Shown: in pieces, positions 36,639 through 46,065 of the stretch
Numbering within the stretch: the stretch's first letter is position 1
Layout: each line of letters starts with the position of its first letter
Assembly: GCF_900167455.1 (NCBI RefSeq)
Contig: NZ_FUWJ01000002.1
Span: forward strand, 992,305 to 1,056,304
Reading direction: 5' to 3'
DNA from: Enhydrobacter aerosaccus
Lineage (GTDB): Bacteria > Pseudomonadota > Alphaproteobacteria > Reyranellales > Reyranellaceae
Length of the DNA: 64,000 bases
The notes under the pieces: generated by a model
What the model saw: the letters and a program-made list of their open reading frames with translations, nothing else
Database searches by the model: none
Told to the model about the DNA's origin: nothing
Made by a program: the position numbers and the translations under genes

Positions 36639-37922
36639 ATGTCGCGCAGCCGGTACCGCTGGTTCATCGTCTTCCTGCTGTTCGCGATCACCGTCGTCAA
36701 CTACATCGACCGGGCTGCCCTGTCCTACGCCATCCCGCTGATCGAACGCGATCTCGGCCTGTCGCCAGCGGACAGCGGCGCGATCCTGGGCGCCTTCGGC
36801 CTGGGTTATGCCATCACCACGCTGATCGGCGGTTTCGCCGTCGACCGCTATGGCGCGCGCGCCGTGCTCACGGTGGCGGCCCTGCTGTGGAGCCTGTCGA
36901 TCGGGATGACGGCGCTCGCGACGGGTCTCGTCGTCCTTTATGCCGCCCGGGTCCTGCTGGGCGTCTCGGAAGGGCCGAACTTTCCCGCCTTGACCGGCGC
37001 CGTCAGCCACTGGCTGTCGCCCCACGAGCGGGCGACGGCATTGGGCAACGCCCTGCTGGCCGTACCGCTGGCACTGGCCATCGGCGCGCCACTGGTAACC
37101 CAGCTCCTGGCCTGGCTCGACTGGCGCGGCACGTTTGCGGTGCTGTTCGTTCTATCGGCAGCCTGGGTCCCGCTATGGTTCTTCTTCTTCCGCGACGATC
37201 CGGCAGATTCGCGCTACGTCGATTCTACGGAACTGGCCCATATTCGCTCCGGCGATGCCACCGACGGGGCGCGGTCACATATGGTGCTCAAGTCCTGGCC
37301 GGGACGGGATGGGCTCAAGGCGCTGCTCACCAACAGGACCCTGCTCGCCAACACCTGGGCCTTCTTCGTGTTCGGCTATTTCCTGTTCTTCTTCATGACG
37401 TGGCTGCCGAGTTATCTGGCGCGCAAATACGGTCTGAACCTGGCCGCCGTCGGCCTGTTCTCGGTGCTGCCGTGGCTGGCCGCCGCCTTGCTGCTGTGGC
37501 TGATGGGCCGCTGGTCTGACCGTCTTGCCAAGAGCACCGGGCGGCTGCGGATCGCACGCTCGTGGCTGATCGCCGGCAGCCAGTTCGTCGCGGCACTGGC
37601 GGTGGTGCCGGTGATCCTGACCAGCGATCTCACCATCGCAATCGTCTCCATTACGGTGGCGGTAGCAGCGTCGATGGGCGCCAATGCAGCCTACTATGCG
37701 GTGAATGTCGACATCGCCCCGCAGCGCGCGGCGACAGCTCTCGGCATCATGGACTTCGCCTTTGCGATCGCCGGGTTCCTGGCGCCGGCCGTCACCGGAT
37801 GGATGCTGAATGTCGGCGGCTCGTTCGCCGATGTCTTTCTCCTGATGACCGTGCTCGCGCTGTCCTCGGTGATGGTCGTGCTGCTTTTCCATCATCCCGA
37901 TCGGGACCGCGAGACTGCCTGA
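36639..37922 (+). CDS. MFS transporter, anion:cation symporter (ACS) type
   Basis: The 427-residue, twelve-helix transporter has an AAGGAG ribosome site. RWFIVFLLFAITVVNYIDRA and ALSYAIPLIERDL at the N-terminus and GGFAVDRYGARAVL in loop 2-3 are typical of ACS-family organic-anion importers (glucarate, galactonate, tartrate or phthalate type). A substrate such as a sugar acid or hydroxy acid is likely. It diverges from the aspartoacylase-like gene and converges with the binding protein gene 3 bp downstream. Confidence 0.88.
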   Translation: MSRSRYRWFIVFLLFAITVVNYIDRAALSYAIPLIERDLGLSPADSGAILGAFGLGYAITTLIGGFAVDRYGARAVLTVAALLWSLSIGMTALATGLVVLYAARVLLGVSEGPNFPALTGAVSHWLSPHERATALGNALLAVPLALAIGAPLVTQLLAWLDWRGTFAVLFVLSAAWVPLWFFFFRDDPADSRYVDSTELAHIRSGDATDGARSHMVLKSWPGRDGLKALLTNRTLLANTWAFFVFGYFLFFFMTWLPSYLARKYGLNLAAVGLFSVLPWLAAALLLWLMGRWSDRLAKSTGRLRIARSWLIAGSQFVAALAVVPVILTSDLTIAIVSITVAVAASMGANAAYYAVNVDIAPQRAATALGIMDFAFAIAGFLAPAVTGWMLNVGGSFADVFLLMTVLALSSVMVVLLFHHPDRDRETA

Positions 37923-37925
37923 CGA

Positions 37926-39716
37926 TCAGCCATCGCGGTACCAGTTGGCGAGATCCCACGTGTTGTTGTCCCAGCCGCTGATCTCGGCCTGCAGGCCGTT
38001 GGCCGCCGCCACGACCTGCGGCCGCGCGACCAGCGGAATGACGACGATGTTGTTGACCGCCAGCTCGTTCAGCTTGATCAGCAGCGCCGCGCGCTTGATG
38101 GGATCGAGTTCGACCTGCGCCGCCTTGTGCGTGTCGTCGTATTCCTGGTTCTGCCAGCGCGTGATGTTGCGGCCCTGCCACTTGTTCTCCTTGGTGGCTG
38201 CCTCCCACGAACAGAACTGGCGCAGGAAGACCTCGGGGTCAGGCGCGTTCATGCCGTTGTTGTATTCCTGCAAGTCGGCATAGAAGTGCGGATAGGTGTC
38301 GGGATTAGCGACGTCCGACGAGAAGAACACCGATGACGTGACCGCCTTCAGCTCGAGATCGATGCCGGCCTTCTGGCAGGCCTGCTTGATGATCGCCTGG
38401 GTCTTCTGGCGCGGCTGGTTGATCGAGGTCTGGAACAGGAACTTCAGCCGCTTGCCGTCCTTGGCGCGGATGCCGTCGCTGCCGCGCGCCCAGCCGGCCT
38501 TGTCGAGAAGCTCGTTGGCCTTGTCGACATTGAACTCGTAGCGCGTCGTCTTGGAGCGGAAGCGCTCGGGATTGTTGATGAAATTCGCGGTCGCGAGGCC
38601 CGTGCGGCCATAGATGTATTTCTGGACCGAGTCCTTGTCGACCAGCAACGCCACCGCCTGGCGCACTGCGGGATCGGACAGCGTCGGATGCTTGGTCTTG
38701 AGGCTCGAGCGCTCACCGTCGACCTCGGTCCAGGGGTCGGTGCTGTTGAGCTGGATATGCTCGATCGATCCGCCCGGCACGATGATGATCCGGCCCTTGC
38801 CGCCTTTCTCCAGCCGCTGCAGCACCTCGTCCTCGACCTGCATGTTCCAGGCGAAGTGATACTCGCCGGTCTGCAGGACCGCCCTTGCGGCCGAGACGGC
38901 GTCGCCGCCGCCCTTCATCTCGATCGCGTCGAAATGCGGCCGGTTGGGCTCGTGGTAGTGGGGATTGATCACGCCGCTGACCAGATCGCCGGGCTTGAAG
39001 TCCTTGAACATGTAAGGGCCGGTGCCGACCGGCTTGAGATTGGTCGGCGCCTCGCGTGACTTCTCGCCGGCATAGTCGCCGAACAGGTGTTTGGGGATGA
39101 TGCAACCGGCCCAACCGACGAAGGCATCGGCCCAGAACGGCGTCGGCCGCGGGAAGCTCACCTTGACGGTATAGGCATCGACCTTCTCGACCGTGACGTC
39201 GGCGTAAGAACCGCTCGATGTCGCGGCCGTGGCCGGATTGCGCGCGAACTCCCACGTGAAGACGACATCGTCGGCGGTGAAGGGCTTGCCGTCGTGCCAC
39301 GTGACGCCCTGCTTCAGCTTCCAGACGACCGACTTACCGTCGGCCGCCACCGAGCCGTCCTCGCGACTGGGGATGGCGGCGGCGAGCTTGGGTCGCAGAT
39401 TGCCCTCTGGATCCCAGGCAGCCAGCGGCTCATAGAACAGGCGTGATCCGTCCTGGTCCTTGGTACCGACGGCGAAATGCGGGTTGAGCAGGGTCGGGCC
39501 CTGCCACCACAGCACCTTCAGGAGCCCGCCGCCGCCACGCTTCGTGGGCTTGTAGGTCGATTTCGCCTGCGCCATGGCCACACCGGCATGCGCCAGGAGC
39601 TGCGTCGCCAGCGGTGCCGTCAATCCCGCGGCGACGAGCCGTTGCACGAAGCCGCGGCGCGACAGGCGGCCCGCTTTCACCCGATCGACCAGACCTCGCA
39701 GTTTCCGCTCATCCAT
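37926..39716 (-). CDS. Tat-exported peptide/nickel-type ABC substrate-binding protein
   Basis: Start MDERKLRGLVDRVKAGRLSR has GGAGGAG upstream and gives 596 residues. SRRGFVQRLVAAGLTAPLA is a twin-arginine signal. The mature protein has the family 5 binding-protein pattern: RLFYEPLAAWDPEGNLRPKL, WKLKQGVTWHDGKPFTADDV and VRQAVALLVDKDSVQKYIYG. It would bind oligopeptides or other solutes in the periplasm. No permease or ATPase genes flank it. Tat export of a binding protein of this class is seen in several alphaproteobacteria. Confidence 0.9.
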   Translation of the reverse strand: MDERKLRGLVDRVKAGRLSRRGFVQRLVAAGLTAPLATQLLAHAGVAMAQAKSTYKPTKRGGGGLLKVLWWQGPTLLNPHFAVGTKDQDGSRLFYEPLAAWDPEGNLRPKLAAAIPSREDGSVAADGKSVVWKLKQGVTWHDGKPFTADDVVFTWEFARNPATAATSSGSYADVTVEKVDAYTVKVSFPRPTPFWADAFVGWAGCIIPKHLFGDYAGEKSREAPTNLKPVGTGPYMFKDFKPGDLVSGVINPHYHEPNRPHFDAIEMKGGGDAVSAARAVLQTGEYHFAWNMQVEDEVLQRLEKGGKGRIIIVPGGSIEHIQLNSTDPWTEVDGERSSLKTKHPTLSDPAVRQAVALLVDKDSVQKYIYGRTGLATANFINNPERFRSKTTRYEFNVDKANELLDKAGWARGSDGIRAKDGKRLKFLFQTSINQPRQKTQAIIKQACQKAGIDLELKAVTSSVFFSSDVANPDTYPHFYADLQEYNNGMNAPDPEVFLRQFCSWEAATKENKWQGRNITRWQNQEYDDTHKAAQVELDPIKRAALLIKLNELAVNNIVVIPLVARPQVVAAANGLQAEISGWDNNTWDLANWYRDG

Positions 39717-39933
39717 CGCCTGCTCCTCCGCGCTACCGCGCCGCCTGCCCCCACGATGCCGCTTGCCCAGCAAAAGCCGTGCAACAAGGAATGGAAACAG
39801 GGGCCGTCGGCACCGTCAATGCAGCACGCCTCCGGCAGCAAAGGTTTCTCCGGAAGGCCCGTGCCACGCTACGATGCGGTCGGTCCGGTCCGCGCCCGAA
39901 AGGACCTTTGCCGCAAAACGACAGGAGGTTCCG

Positions 39934-40920
39934 ATGCCCCAACTCAAGGCCGTCGAGTCGGTCGACATCCAGGTGCTGGTCGACAATGTCACCGACTCGC
40001 TCTCCTCCGTTCCCTCCTTCGTGGAGACCGAGCTGGCCGGGCTGGGACGCCGGCGCGGGGCGGCGTGGGTGCTGGGCGGCACGTGCCTGTGCTGCGCCGC
40101 GCACGGACTTTCCTGTCTCCTGACCATCCGCAGCGGCGACAGGAGCCATACCGTGCTGTTCGATACCGGGCCGGAGGACCGCGTGTTCGAGCAGAACGTG
40201 TCGCGCCTCGGCGTCAATCTCGCGCCCCTGGAGGCGATGGTGCTGAGCCACGGCCACTGGGATCATGCCGGCGCCATGCTGCGGGCGCTGCAGATCGCGC
40301 GCGACCGCAACGGCGGCCGCGACATCCCCTGCTACATGCATCCCGACATGTTCAGGAGCCGCGCCGCCAAGATCGCGGCCGACACGTTCCGGCCGATGGA
40401 GGACATTCCCTCGATCGCCGATCTCGAGGCTCAGGGAGGGCGCGTCGTCGCCTCGCGCGAGCCGCAGTCGATCGCCGGCGACACTGTGTTCGTGAGCGGC
40501 GAGATCCCGCGCGTCAGCGGTTTCGAAATCGGCCTGCCCGGCCAGCACCGCCGCACCGAGGACGGCAAGGGCTGGGAACCGGACGAGCTGCTGATGGACG
40601 AACGCTTCATCGCCGTGAACGTGCGCGGCAAAGGCCTTGTCGTGCTGACCGCCTGCAGCCATGCCGGCGTGATCAATGTGCTGACCCAGGCCCGCAACAG
40701 CTTTCCCGGCGTGAAGCTGCACGCCGTGCTGGGCGGCCTGCATCTCAGCGGCATCAACGAGCGCGTCATCCCGCAGACGGTGAAGGCGCTGGATGGCTTT
40801 AACCTCGATGTGATCGCCGCCGGCCATTGCACCGGCTGGCGCGCCATGTCCGCCCTTGCCAACGCGTTTGGCGATGGCAAGCTCGCGCCCCTCGCGGTTG
40901 GCAAGCGGCTTCGCTTCTAG
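39934..40920 (+). CDS. MBL-fold metallo-hydrolase
   Basis: Start MPQLKAVESV has AGGAGG upstream and gives 328 residues. The metal motif HxHxDH is LSHGHWDHAGAM near residue 110, preceded by TVLFDTGPEDRVFEQN. Later ligands are in LTACSHAGVINVL and AAGHCTGWRA. WVLGGTCLCCAAHGLSCLL adds a Cys-rich segment. The layout resembles the 7,8-dihydropterin-6-methyl-4-(beta-D-ribofuranosyl)aminobenzene-5'-phosphate synthase-like group. Its reaction is not determined. It lies 61 bp before an amino-acid permease gene. Confidence 0.87.
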   Translation: MPQLKAVESVDIQVLVDNVTDSLSSVPSFVETELAGLGRRRGAAWVLGGTCLCCAAHGLSCLLTIRSGDRSHTVLFDTGPEDRVFEQNVSRLGVNLAPLEAMVLSHGHWDHAGAMLRALQIARDRNGGRDIPCYMHPDMFRSRAAKIAADTFRPMEDIPSIADLEAQGGRVVASREPQSIAGDTVFVSGEIPRVSGFEIGLPGQHRRTEDGKGWEPDELLMDERFIAVNVRGKGLVVLTACSHAGVINVLTQARNSFPGVKLHAVLGGLHLSGINERVIPQTVKALDGFNLDVIAAGHCTGWRAMSALANAFGDGKLAPLAVGKRLRF

Positions 40921-40981
40921 AGCACAGCGTCGCCGCGGACACATCGATCGCCTGGCAGGGTGCCGGGCAAACGGGGAGCAG

Positions 40982-42445
40982 ATGAACACCGACCATGTGA
41001 CAGCGCGCACGCCGCTGTCCCAATACATCGCCGACGGCAAGGCCCATCCGCTGCCCAAGGTCCTGGGGCCCATCAGCATCACCTTCATGGGGATCGGCGC
41101 CATCATCGGCGCCGGCATCTTCGTGCTCACCGGCACAGCCGCCGCGCTCTATGCCGGTCCCGCCGTCATCGTCTCGTTCGTGCTGGCGGCGATCGCCTGC
41201 GGCTTCGTCGGACTCTGCTATACCGAACTCGCCACGCTGATCCCGATCTCCGGCAGCACCTACACCTATACCTATATCAGCCTCGGCCGCTTCGCCGGCT
41301 GGCTGATCGGCTGGACCCTGATCCTGGAATATTCCATCGGCGCCGCCACGGTGTCGGTGGGATGGTCCGGCTATTTCAGCCGCACGCTCGCCACGCTCGG
41401 GCTCGGCATCCCGCCGCGCCTGGCCGCGCCGACCGGTCAGCTCGTGACGCTATCCGACGGCACCACGGCAACAGCCTTGCTCAATCTGCCCGCGGTCGCC
41501 ATCGTCGCCGTGCTGACCTTCCTGCTGGTGCGCGGCACGAGCGAGTCGTCGCGCGTCAACAATCTCATGGTGACGCTGAAGCTCGCGGTTGTTCTGGCCT
41601 TCGTCCTGCTCGGCGCACCGCATGTCGATCCTGCGAACTGGCGCCCCTTCGTGCCGCCCAACGAGGGCACGTTCGGCCAATTCGGCTGGAGCGGCGTGCT
41701 GCACGGCGCCTCGGTCGTGTTCTTTTCCTATATCGGCTTCGACGCCGTCTCGAACTGCACGCAGGAAGCCAAGCGACCGCAGCGCGACATGCCGATCGGC
41801 ATCCTGGGCTCGCTGGCGGTTTCCACCGTGCTCTACATCGCCGTCGCCGCGGTGCTGGTCGGGCTGGTGCCCTATCAGAAGCTCGATGTGGCGGCGCCGA
41901 TCGCGCTCGGCGTAGCGAAAATCGGGCTGCCCTGGCTGCAACTCTTCGTCGATGCCGGCGCGCTGATCGGCATCACGACCGCGATCCTGGTGCTTCTTTA
42001 CGGCCAGAGCCGCATCTTCGCCCGCATGGCCCACGACAGACTGCTCCCCCCGGTGCTGGCGCAGGTCCATCCACGGCTGCAGACACCCTGGATCAGCCAG
42101 ATCCTGATCGGCGTGGCGGTGGCCGCGGTCGCGGGTTTCATTCCCATCGAGCTTCTGAGCGAACTGGTCGGCGTCGGTACCCTGTTCGCCTTCATCCTGG
42201 TCAGCTTCGCCGTGATCCGCCTGCGTACGCTGGAACCGACGGCCAAGCGGCCGTTCCGTGTGCCCGCGGTGCCATGGGTGCCACTGCTCGGCGTGCTCTG
42301 CTGCCTCGTCCTGATGGCCGGCCTGTCGCCACTGACCTGGGCCTGGCTCGCCTCGTGGATCGCGATCGGGCTGGTCGTCTACTTCACCTATTCGCGACGG
42401 CGTGCGCCGACGCCGAAACACCGCCGATCAAGGTCGATGGGGTGA
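40982..42445 (+). CDS. APC-superfamily amino acid permease
   Basis: Start MNTDHVTARTPLSQYI gives 487 residues with a GGGGAGC site. About twelve helices are evident. ISITFMGIGAIIGAGIFVLT is the conserved first helix with the GxGxIIGxGIF motif, and CYTELATLIPISGSTYTYTY is the third-helix consensus. The pattern is that of cationic amino-acid transporters (CAT/YhdG type). It imports amino acids by ion symport or exchange at the inner membrane. Confidence 0.92.
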   Translation: MNTDHVTARTPLSQYIADGKAHPLPKVLGPISITFMGIGAIIGAGIFVLTGTAAALYAGPAVIVSFVLAAIACGFVGLCYTELATLIPISGSTYTYTYISLGRFAGWLIGWTLILEYSIGAATVSVGWSGYFSRTLATLGLGIPPRLAAPTGQLVTLSDGTTATALLNLPAVAIVAVLTFLLVRGTSESSRVNNLMVTLKLAVVLAFVLLGAPHVDPANWRPFVPPNEGTFGQFGWSGVLHGASVVFFSYIGFDAVSNCTQEAKRPQRDMPIGILGSLAVSTVLYIAVAAVLVGLVPYQKLDVAAPIALGVAKIGLPWLQLFVDAGALIGITTAILVLLYGQSRIFARMAHDRLLPPVLAQVHPRLQTPWISQILIGVAVAAVAGFIPIELLSELVGVGTLFAFILVSFAVIRLRTLEPTAKRPFRVPAVPWVPLLGVLCCLVLMAGLSPLTWAWLASWIAIGLVVYFTYSRRRAPTPKHRRSRSMG

Positions 42446-42583
42446 ACGAGGTCGACGGCAATCCACCGCCACCTTGATTCCTTTCCCGTCCTGAGCGATA
42501 CCCGCCCGCCCTCGCCTTCCACCGGCGGGGTGCGCGGAGGTCCACACCCCGCGCTCCTGAAACAGCAAGCGGAGTCCACATCC

Positions 42584-43654
42584 ATGCCTAACGTTTCCAC
42601 CGAAGCCGTCGCGCCCAATCCGCATCTGGCGCAATACGAGGCAAAGGGCCTCAAGGGCCGCATCCTCTCGGGCGTTCAGCCCACCGGCAACCTGCATCTC
42701 GGCAACTATCTCGGCGCGATCCGCAACTTCGCGCGCCTCCAGAACGACTACGAGTGCCTCTACTGCGTGGTCGACATGCATGCCATCACCGTGTGGCAGG
42801 ATCCGAAGGCGCTGGCCGCGCAGACGCGCGAAATCGCCGCCGCCTTCCTGGCCGCCGGCGTCGACGGCGACAAGCATGCCGTCTTCAACCAGTCGATGGT
42901 GCCCGAGCACGCCCAGCTCGCCTGGATCTTCAATTGCGTCGCCCGGCTCGGCTGGATGAACCGCATGACCCAGTTCAAGGAGAAGGCCGGCAAGGACCGC
43001 GAGAACGTCTCGCTTGGCCTTTATGCCTATCCGGCGCTGATGGCGGCCGACATCCTGATCTACAAGGCCACCCACGTGCCGGTCGGCGAGGATCAGAAGC
43101 AGCACCTCGAGCTGACGCGCGACATCGCCATCAAGTTCAACAACGACTTCGGCGTGCCGGATTTCTTCCCGATCACCGAGCCGCTGATTTTCGGTGCCGC
43201 CACCCGCGTGATGAGCCTGCGCGACGGCACCAAGAAAATGAGCAAGTCCGACCCGTCGGATTACTCGCGCATCAATCTCACCGACGACGCCGACGCGATC
43301 GCCCAGAAGATCCGCCGCGCCAAGACCGATCCGCATCCCATGCCGGAGACGGCGTCGGACGCGGAGAAGCGGCCCGATGCCGACAACTTGCTCGGCATCT
43401 ACGCGGCGCTGGCCGACATGGAGAAGGATGCCGTGATCTTCGAGTTCGCCGGCAAGCAGTTCTCGGAGTTCAAGTCGGCGCTGACCGACCTCGCGGTCAC
43501 CAAGCTCGGCCCGGTGGGCGCGGAGATGCAGCGGCTGATGAAGGATCCGGGTCACGTCGACCGCGTCCTGCATGCCGGCGCGGAGAAGGCGCGGGCCATC
43601 GCCGCGCCGATCCTGGCCGACGTCTACAGGACCGTGGGCTTCCTGAACCCGTAG
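42584..43654 (+). CDS. trpS: tryptophanyl-tRNA synthetase
   Basis: Start [20 protein letters not shown], with GGAG upstream, gives 356 residues; the open frame upstream is unlikely. The class I HIGH-type motif is in [18 protein letters not shown] and KMSKS in [15 protein letters not shown]. It charges tRNA-Trp. The usual alphaproteobacterial neighbour murJ is 7 kb upstream, separated by transport and hydrolase genes. Confidence 0.96.
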   Translation: MPNVSTEAVAPNPHLAQYEAKGLKGRILSGVQPTGNLHLGNYLGAIRNFARLQNDYECLYCVVDMHAITVWQDPKALAAQTREIAAAFLAAGVDGDKHAVFNQSMVPEHAQLAWIFNCVARLGWMNRMTQFKEKAGKDRENVSLGLYAYPALMAADILIYKATHVPVGEDQKQHLELTRDIAIKFNNDFGVPDFFPITEPLIFGAATRVMSLRDGTKKMSKSDPSDYSRINLTDDADAIAQKIRRAKTDPHPMPETASDAEKRPDADNLLGIYAALADMEKDAVIFEFAGKQFSEFKSALTDLAVTKLGPVGAEMQRLMKDPGHVDRVLHAGAEKARAIAAPILADVYRTVGFLNP

Positions 43655-43661
43655 GGGCTTC

Positions 43662-43687
43662 GCGCGCGATCCAGGCGGCTCGCGCGC
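43662..43687 (+). terminator. hairpin downstream of trpS
   Basis: GCGCGCGA and TCGCGCGC form a perfect 8-bp stem with a 10-nt loop, starting 7 bp after the trpS stop. The stem is very stable but lacks a U-run. It probably contributes to the trpS 3' end. Confidence 0.55.
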
Positions 43688-43744
43688 CGTTCGCCCGGCC
43701 ACACGGTCTCCGCAGCCGGCTCGTGGCGGTGTCCGGCGGGAGGG

Positions 43745-44128
43745 TTACGATCCCGTCGGGAAGATCTGCGCGACGTGGAACGCCTTCGACGTCACGAGCC
43801 ATTTGCCGTCGACGCGGTGATAGGTGAGGTGATCGAGGAAGCCGATCTGGCCGATCCTCACGCGCACCTTGGCGGACGCCAGGTCGGGCAAAGTGTGTTC
43901 GATGCTCAGGATTTCCTGGTCGCGCGGGGATTTCAGGGATGCCGGCGACGGCCGGTTGCGCATCACGTCCCGAAACTCGGACGCCGACCAGGCGGTGAGC
44001 TTTCCCTCCCGCAGGCCGTGGATCAAGGACGCCTCATGGAAGACATCGGGGAACCGGCTGTCGTCCGCCTCGTACATGAGGTCGAAATAGCCGTTGATCG
44101 CGGTGGCGATGGTTTGGATCTCGTTCAT
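43745..44128 (-). CDS. SnoaL/NTF2-like protein
   Basis: The 127-residue protein has IATAINGYFDLMYEADDSRF and FLDHLTYHRVDGKWLVTSK, typical of the NTF2-like/SnoaL fold used by small hydrolases and isomerases or as ligand-binding domains. No catalytic triad can be named. It diverges from a LysR regulator at 44272 with 143 bp between them, so it is a likely target of that regulator. Confidence 0.8.
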   Translation of the reverse strand: MNEIQTIATAINGYFDLMYEADDSRFPDVFHEASLIHGLREGKLTAWSASEFRDVMRNRPSPASLKSPRDQEILSIEHTLPDLASAKVRVRIGQIGFLDHLTYHRVDGKWLVTSKAFHVAQIFPTGS

Positions 44129-44239
44129 TCAAGTCTCCATTACGGGGAGCGCCCGGAGCGCTAAACTCATCCGGCCGAATCGGCGTCTTCGGGCTTGGCA
44201 ACAGTGGTCCATGCAATGGCGGCGAACCATCGCTCGCGC

Positions 44240-44256
44240 GTCATCCTTTGGATGAC
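44240..44256 (+). promoter_or_regulatory. perfect palindrome upstream of lysR-type gene
   Basis: GTCATCC-TTT-GGATGAC is a 7-bp perfect inverted repeat 15 bp before the LysR start codon and 112 bp from the SnoaL-like start. It could be an operator for autoregulation by the adjacent LysR protein. The usual T-N11-A LysR box form is not exact. Confidence 0.5.
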
Positions 44257-44271
44257 TGAGAGGCATCACGG

Positions 44272-45213
44272 ATGGATGGAATAGACGGTCGACTGGTTGA
44301 GGGTCTGGTCGTGCTCGCCGCGATTGCCGAGGCGCGCAGCTTCGGCAGGGCCGCCGAGCGGCTGGGCATGACGCAGTCGGGTGTCAGCAAGGCGATCGCG
44401 AAGCTCGAGGACCGCCTCAACGCCCGGCTGGTCCATCGCACCAGCCGCGCCGTCGATCTCACCGACGAGGGCCGCGCCCTCTGCGAGCGGGTCGCCGAGC
44501 ATTTGGCCGGGATCGGCGAAGCGGCCGCGGAGACCTCGAAGGCGCGGAATGCGGTCCGAGGCAGGCTGCGGGTCAATGTCGATCCGCTGTTCTCCCGCAT
44601 GATCCTGTCGCCGAACCTGAGCGCCTTCCTCATGCAGAACCCAGCGATGGAGCTCCGCATCGAAACCCGGGATCGCATCGCCGATCTCGTCAGCGACGGC
44701 TTCGACCTGGCGGTGCGGTTCGGGGAGCCGACGCCATCGGCACTCATCCATCGCCGCATACTGAACGCCCGCATCCTGACGGTTGCGGCGCCGGCCTATA
44801 TCGAGCGCCACGGCGCACCGACCCATCCGCAAGATCTGGAAAGCGGCAGCCACGAATGCATCCACGCCATCGATCCGTCGACCGGACGTCCTTTCGACTG
44901 GGAATTCTGGCGCGGGAACGAACGGATCTCGGTGACCGTCAGCGGGCGGCTGACCGTAACCGACTCGGGCACCAAGCTCGGGGCCTGCCTGGCCGGGTTC
45001 GGGATCGCGCAGGCGATCGATCTCGGGCTCGAAACGCACTTGCGGAGCGGAGCGCTCGTCAACCTGTTCCCCGACTGGTCCGACGAGCGGTTTCCGCTCT
45101 ACGTCTATTACGCGTCGCGCAACCACGTCCCCGCCAAGGTGAGGACATTCATCGATTTCATCACGGACGTACTCGACGCCCAGCGCCGGCCTTCGATGAC
45201 AGGCCCTCGATGA
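44272..45213 (+). CDS. LysR-family transcriptional regulator
   Basis: The 313-residue protein has the N-terminal winged helix (SFGRAAERLGMTQSGVSKAI) and a periplasmic-binding-like effector domain (RLRVNVDPLFSRMI, VSDGFDLAVRFGEPTPSALI). The effector domain type is like CrgA/AaeR-group regulators. It probably controls the divergent SnoaL-like gene and itself. The inducer is unknown. The 3' end contains a small tandem duplication. Confidence 0.9.
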   Translation: MDGIDGRLVEGLVVLAAIAEARSFGRAAERLGMTQSGVSKAIAKLEDRLNARLVHRTSRAVDLTDEGRALCERVAEHLAGIGEAAAETSKARNAVRGRLRVNVDPLFSRMILSPNLSAFLMQNPAMELRIETRDRIADLVSDGFDLAVRFGEPTPSALIHRRILNARILTVAAPAYIERHGAPTHPQDLESGSHECIHAIDPSTGRPFDWEFWRGNERISVTVSGRLTVTDSGTKLGACLAGFGIAQAIDLGLETHLRSGALVNLFPDWSDERFPLYVYYASRNHVPAKVRTFIDFITDVLDAQRRPSMTGPR

Positions 45214-45239
45214 CAGGCAAGGCCGCTCCATAAAGCAAA

Positions 45240-45266
45240 GGCCCCGCCGGCTTGCGCCACGGGGCC
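45240..45266 (+). terminator. hairpin downstream of the lysR-type gene
   Basis: GGCCCCG and CGGGGCC form a 7-bp stem with a 13-nt loop, 27 bp after the stop. A T/C-rich run (TCCTTCTCCT) follows on the plus strand. It is a likely factor-independent or partly Rho-assisted terminator. Confidence 0.5.
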
Positions 45267-45446
45267 TCCTTCTCCTGCCACGCCCGCCGGTACATCCGCG
45301 GCTGGACGCTCAAGGAGATCGCTGGCTTGAACCAGCGGGAAATTCACGACGGCGCAACCGCTTTAGCAAGGGACGCCGTGGTTCCGGCATTTCCGCCGGT
45401 GTGCTCCGGCCGTCGGGACGACGACCGGCGCAGAACTCACAGTGCT

Positions 45447-45659
45447 TTAGTCGACCTGCTTCAGGTTGTCGGCCGACATCTTTCCGGTGCGGCGGTCAGA
45501 GACCAGCTCGAACTGGATCTTCTGTCCTTCGACCAGGTGGCTGATGCCAGCACGCTCGACGGCGCTGATATGCACAAAGGCATCCTTGCCGCCATTGTCG
45601 GGCTGAATGAAGCCAAAGCCCTTGGTCGCGTTAAACCACTTCACGGTTCCCGTCATCAT
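45447..45659 (-). CDS. cspA: cold-shock domain protein
   Basis: The 70-residue CSD protein has [18 protein letters not shown] and [15 protein letters not shown], with RNA-binding motifs RNP1 (KGFGFI) and RNP2 (DAFVHIS) intact. It binds single-stranded RNA or DNA. The start may be the first or second of two adjacent ATGs. The 406-bp gap on its 5' side is AT-richer than its surroundings and may hold a long leader as in other csp genes; this was not shown directly. Confidence 0.95.
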   Translation of the reverse strand: MMTGTVKWFNATKGFGFIQPDNGGKDAFVHISAVERAGISHLVEGQKIQFELVSDRRTGKMSADNLKQVD

Positions 45660-46065
45660 GGGAAAACCCTTTCACTACATAGACATGCTAGCCCACCCGC
45701 GTAAGGCAGGCCGTCGAACTTGCATTTTTTCGGGAGCAAAGTCAGAGGCGGCGCGAAACTCACAGGGCGCGGCCAAGTCGTCAGTCCGTATATCGACGAA
45801 TTTGATATGGGCCCTTTCAGGCGCGATTGCAAGGGATCCATTCCAAGCCATCTATTGCAAGGCATCCATTGTGCCCGCGCCTGAGAAGGCTCATGCTTGC
45901 AAAAGCATCAGTGCTTTCTTTGCATCGCCAATCCGGGCACAAGGTCGTGATCGCCCTCTCGCTTGGCTTGATGCGCGCGACTCGTGCAGCGACGGCTCTC
46001 TCTTCCGATCTCGTATCGTGTCATCGTGGAAAGGCACACCTCTTGATTCTTCTCGGGAAACCTTA
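45660..46065. other. gene-free stretch upstream of cspA and of the 107-residue hypothetical protein
   Basis: I see no convincing gene. It is AT-richer than flanks. It contains a 17-bp direct repeat with one mismatch (45826-45842 and 45854-45870, core ATTGCAAGG-ATCCATT) and a perfect hairpin ATGCTT-GCAA-AAGCAT at 45893-45908. It presumably carries the divergent promoters for cspA and the gene at 46066. Confidence 0.5.

Noticed and set aside
42495-42583. Possible trp attenuator before trpS (GC-rich hairpin near 42504)
   Set aside because: No Trp codon run, no U-run and no T-box pattern are present; the hairpin is likely incidental.
42446-42583. T-box or other riboswitch upstream of trpS
   Set aside because: I find neither the T-box sequence nor a specifier arm in this 138-bp gap.
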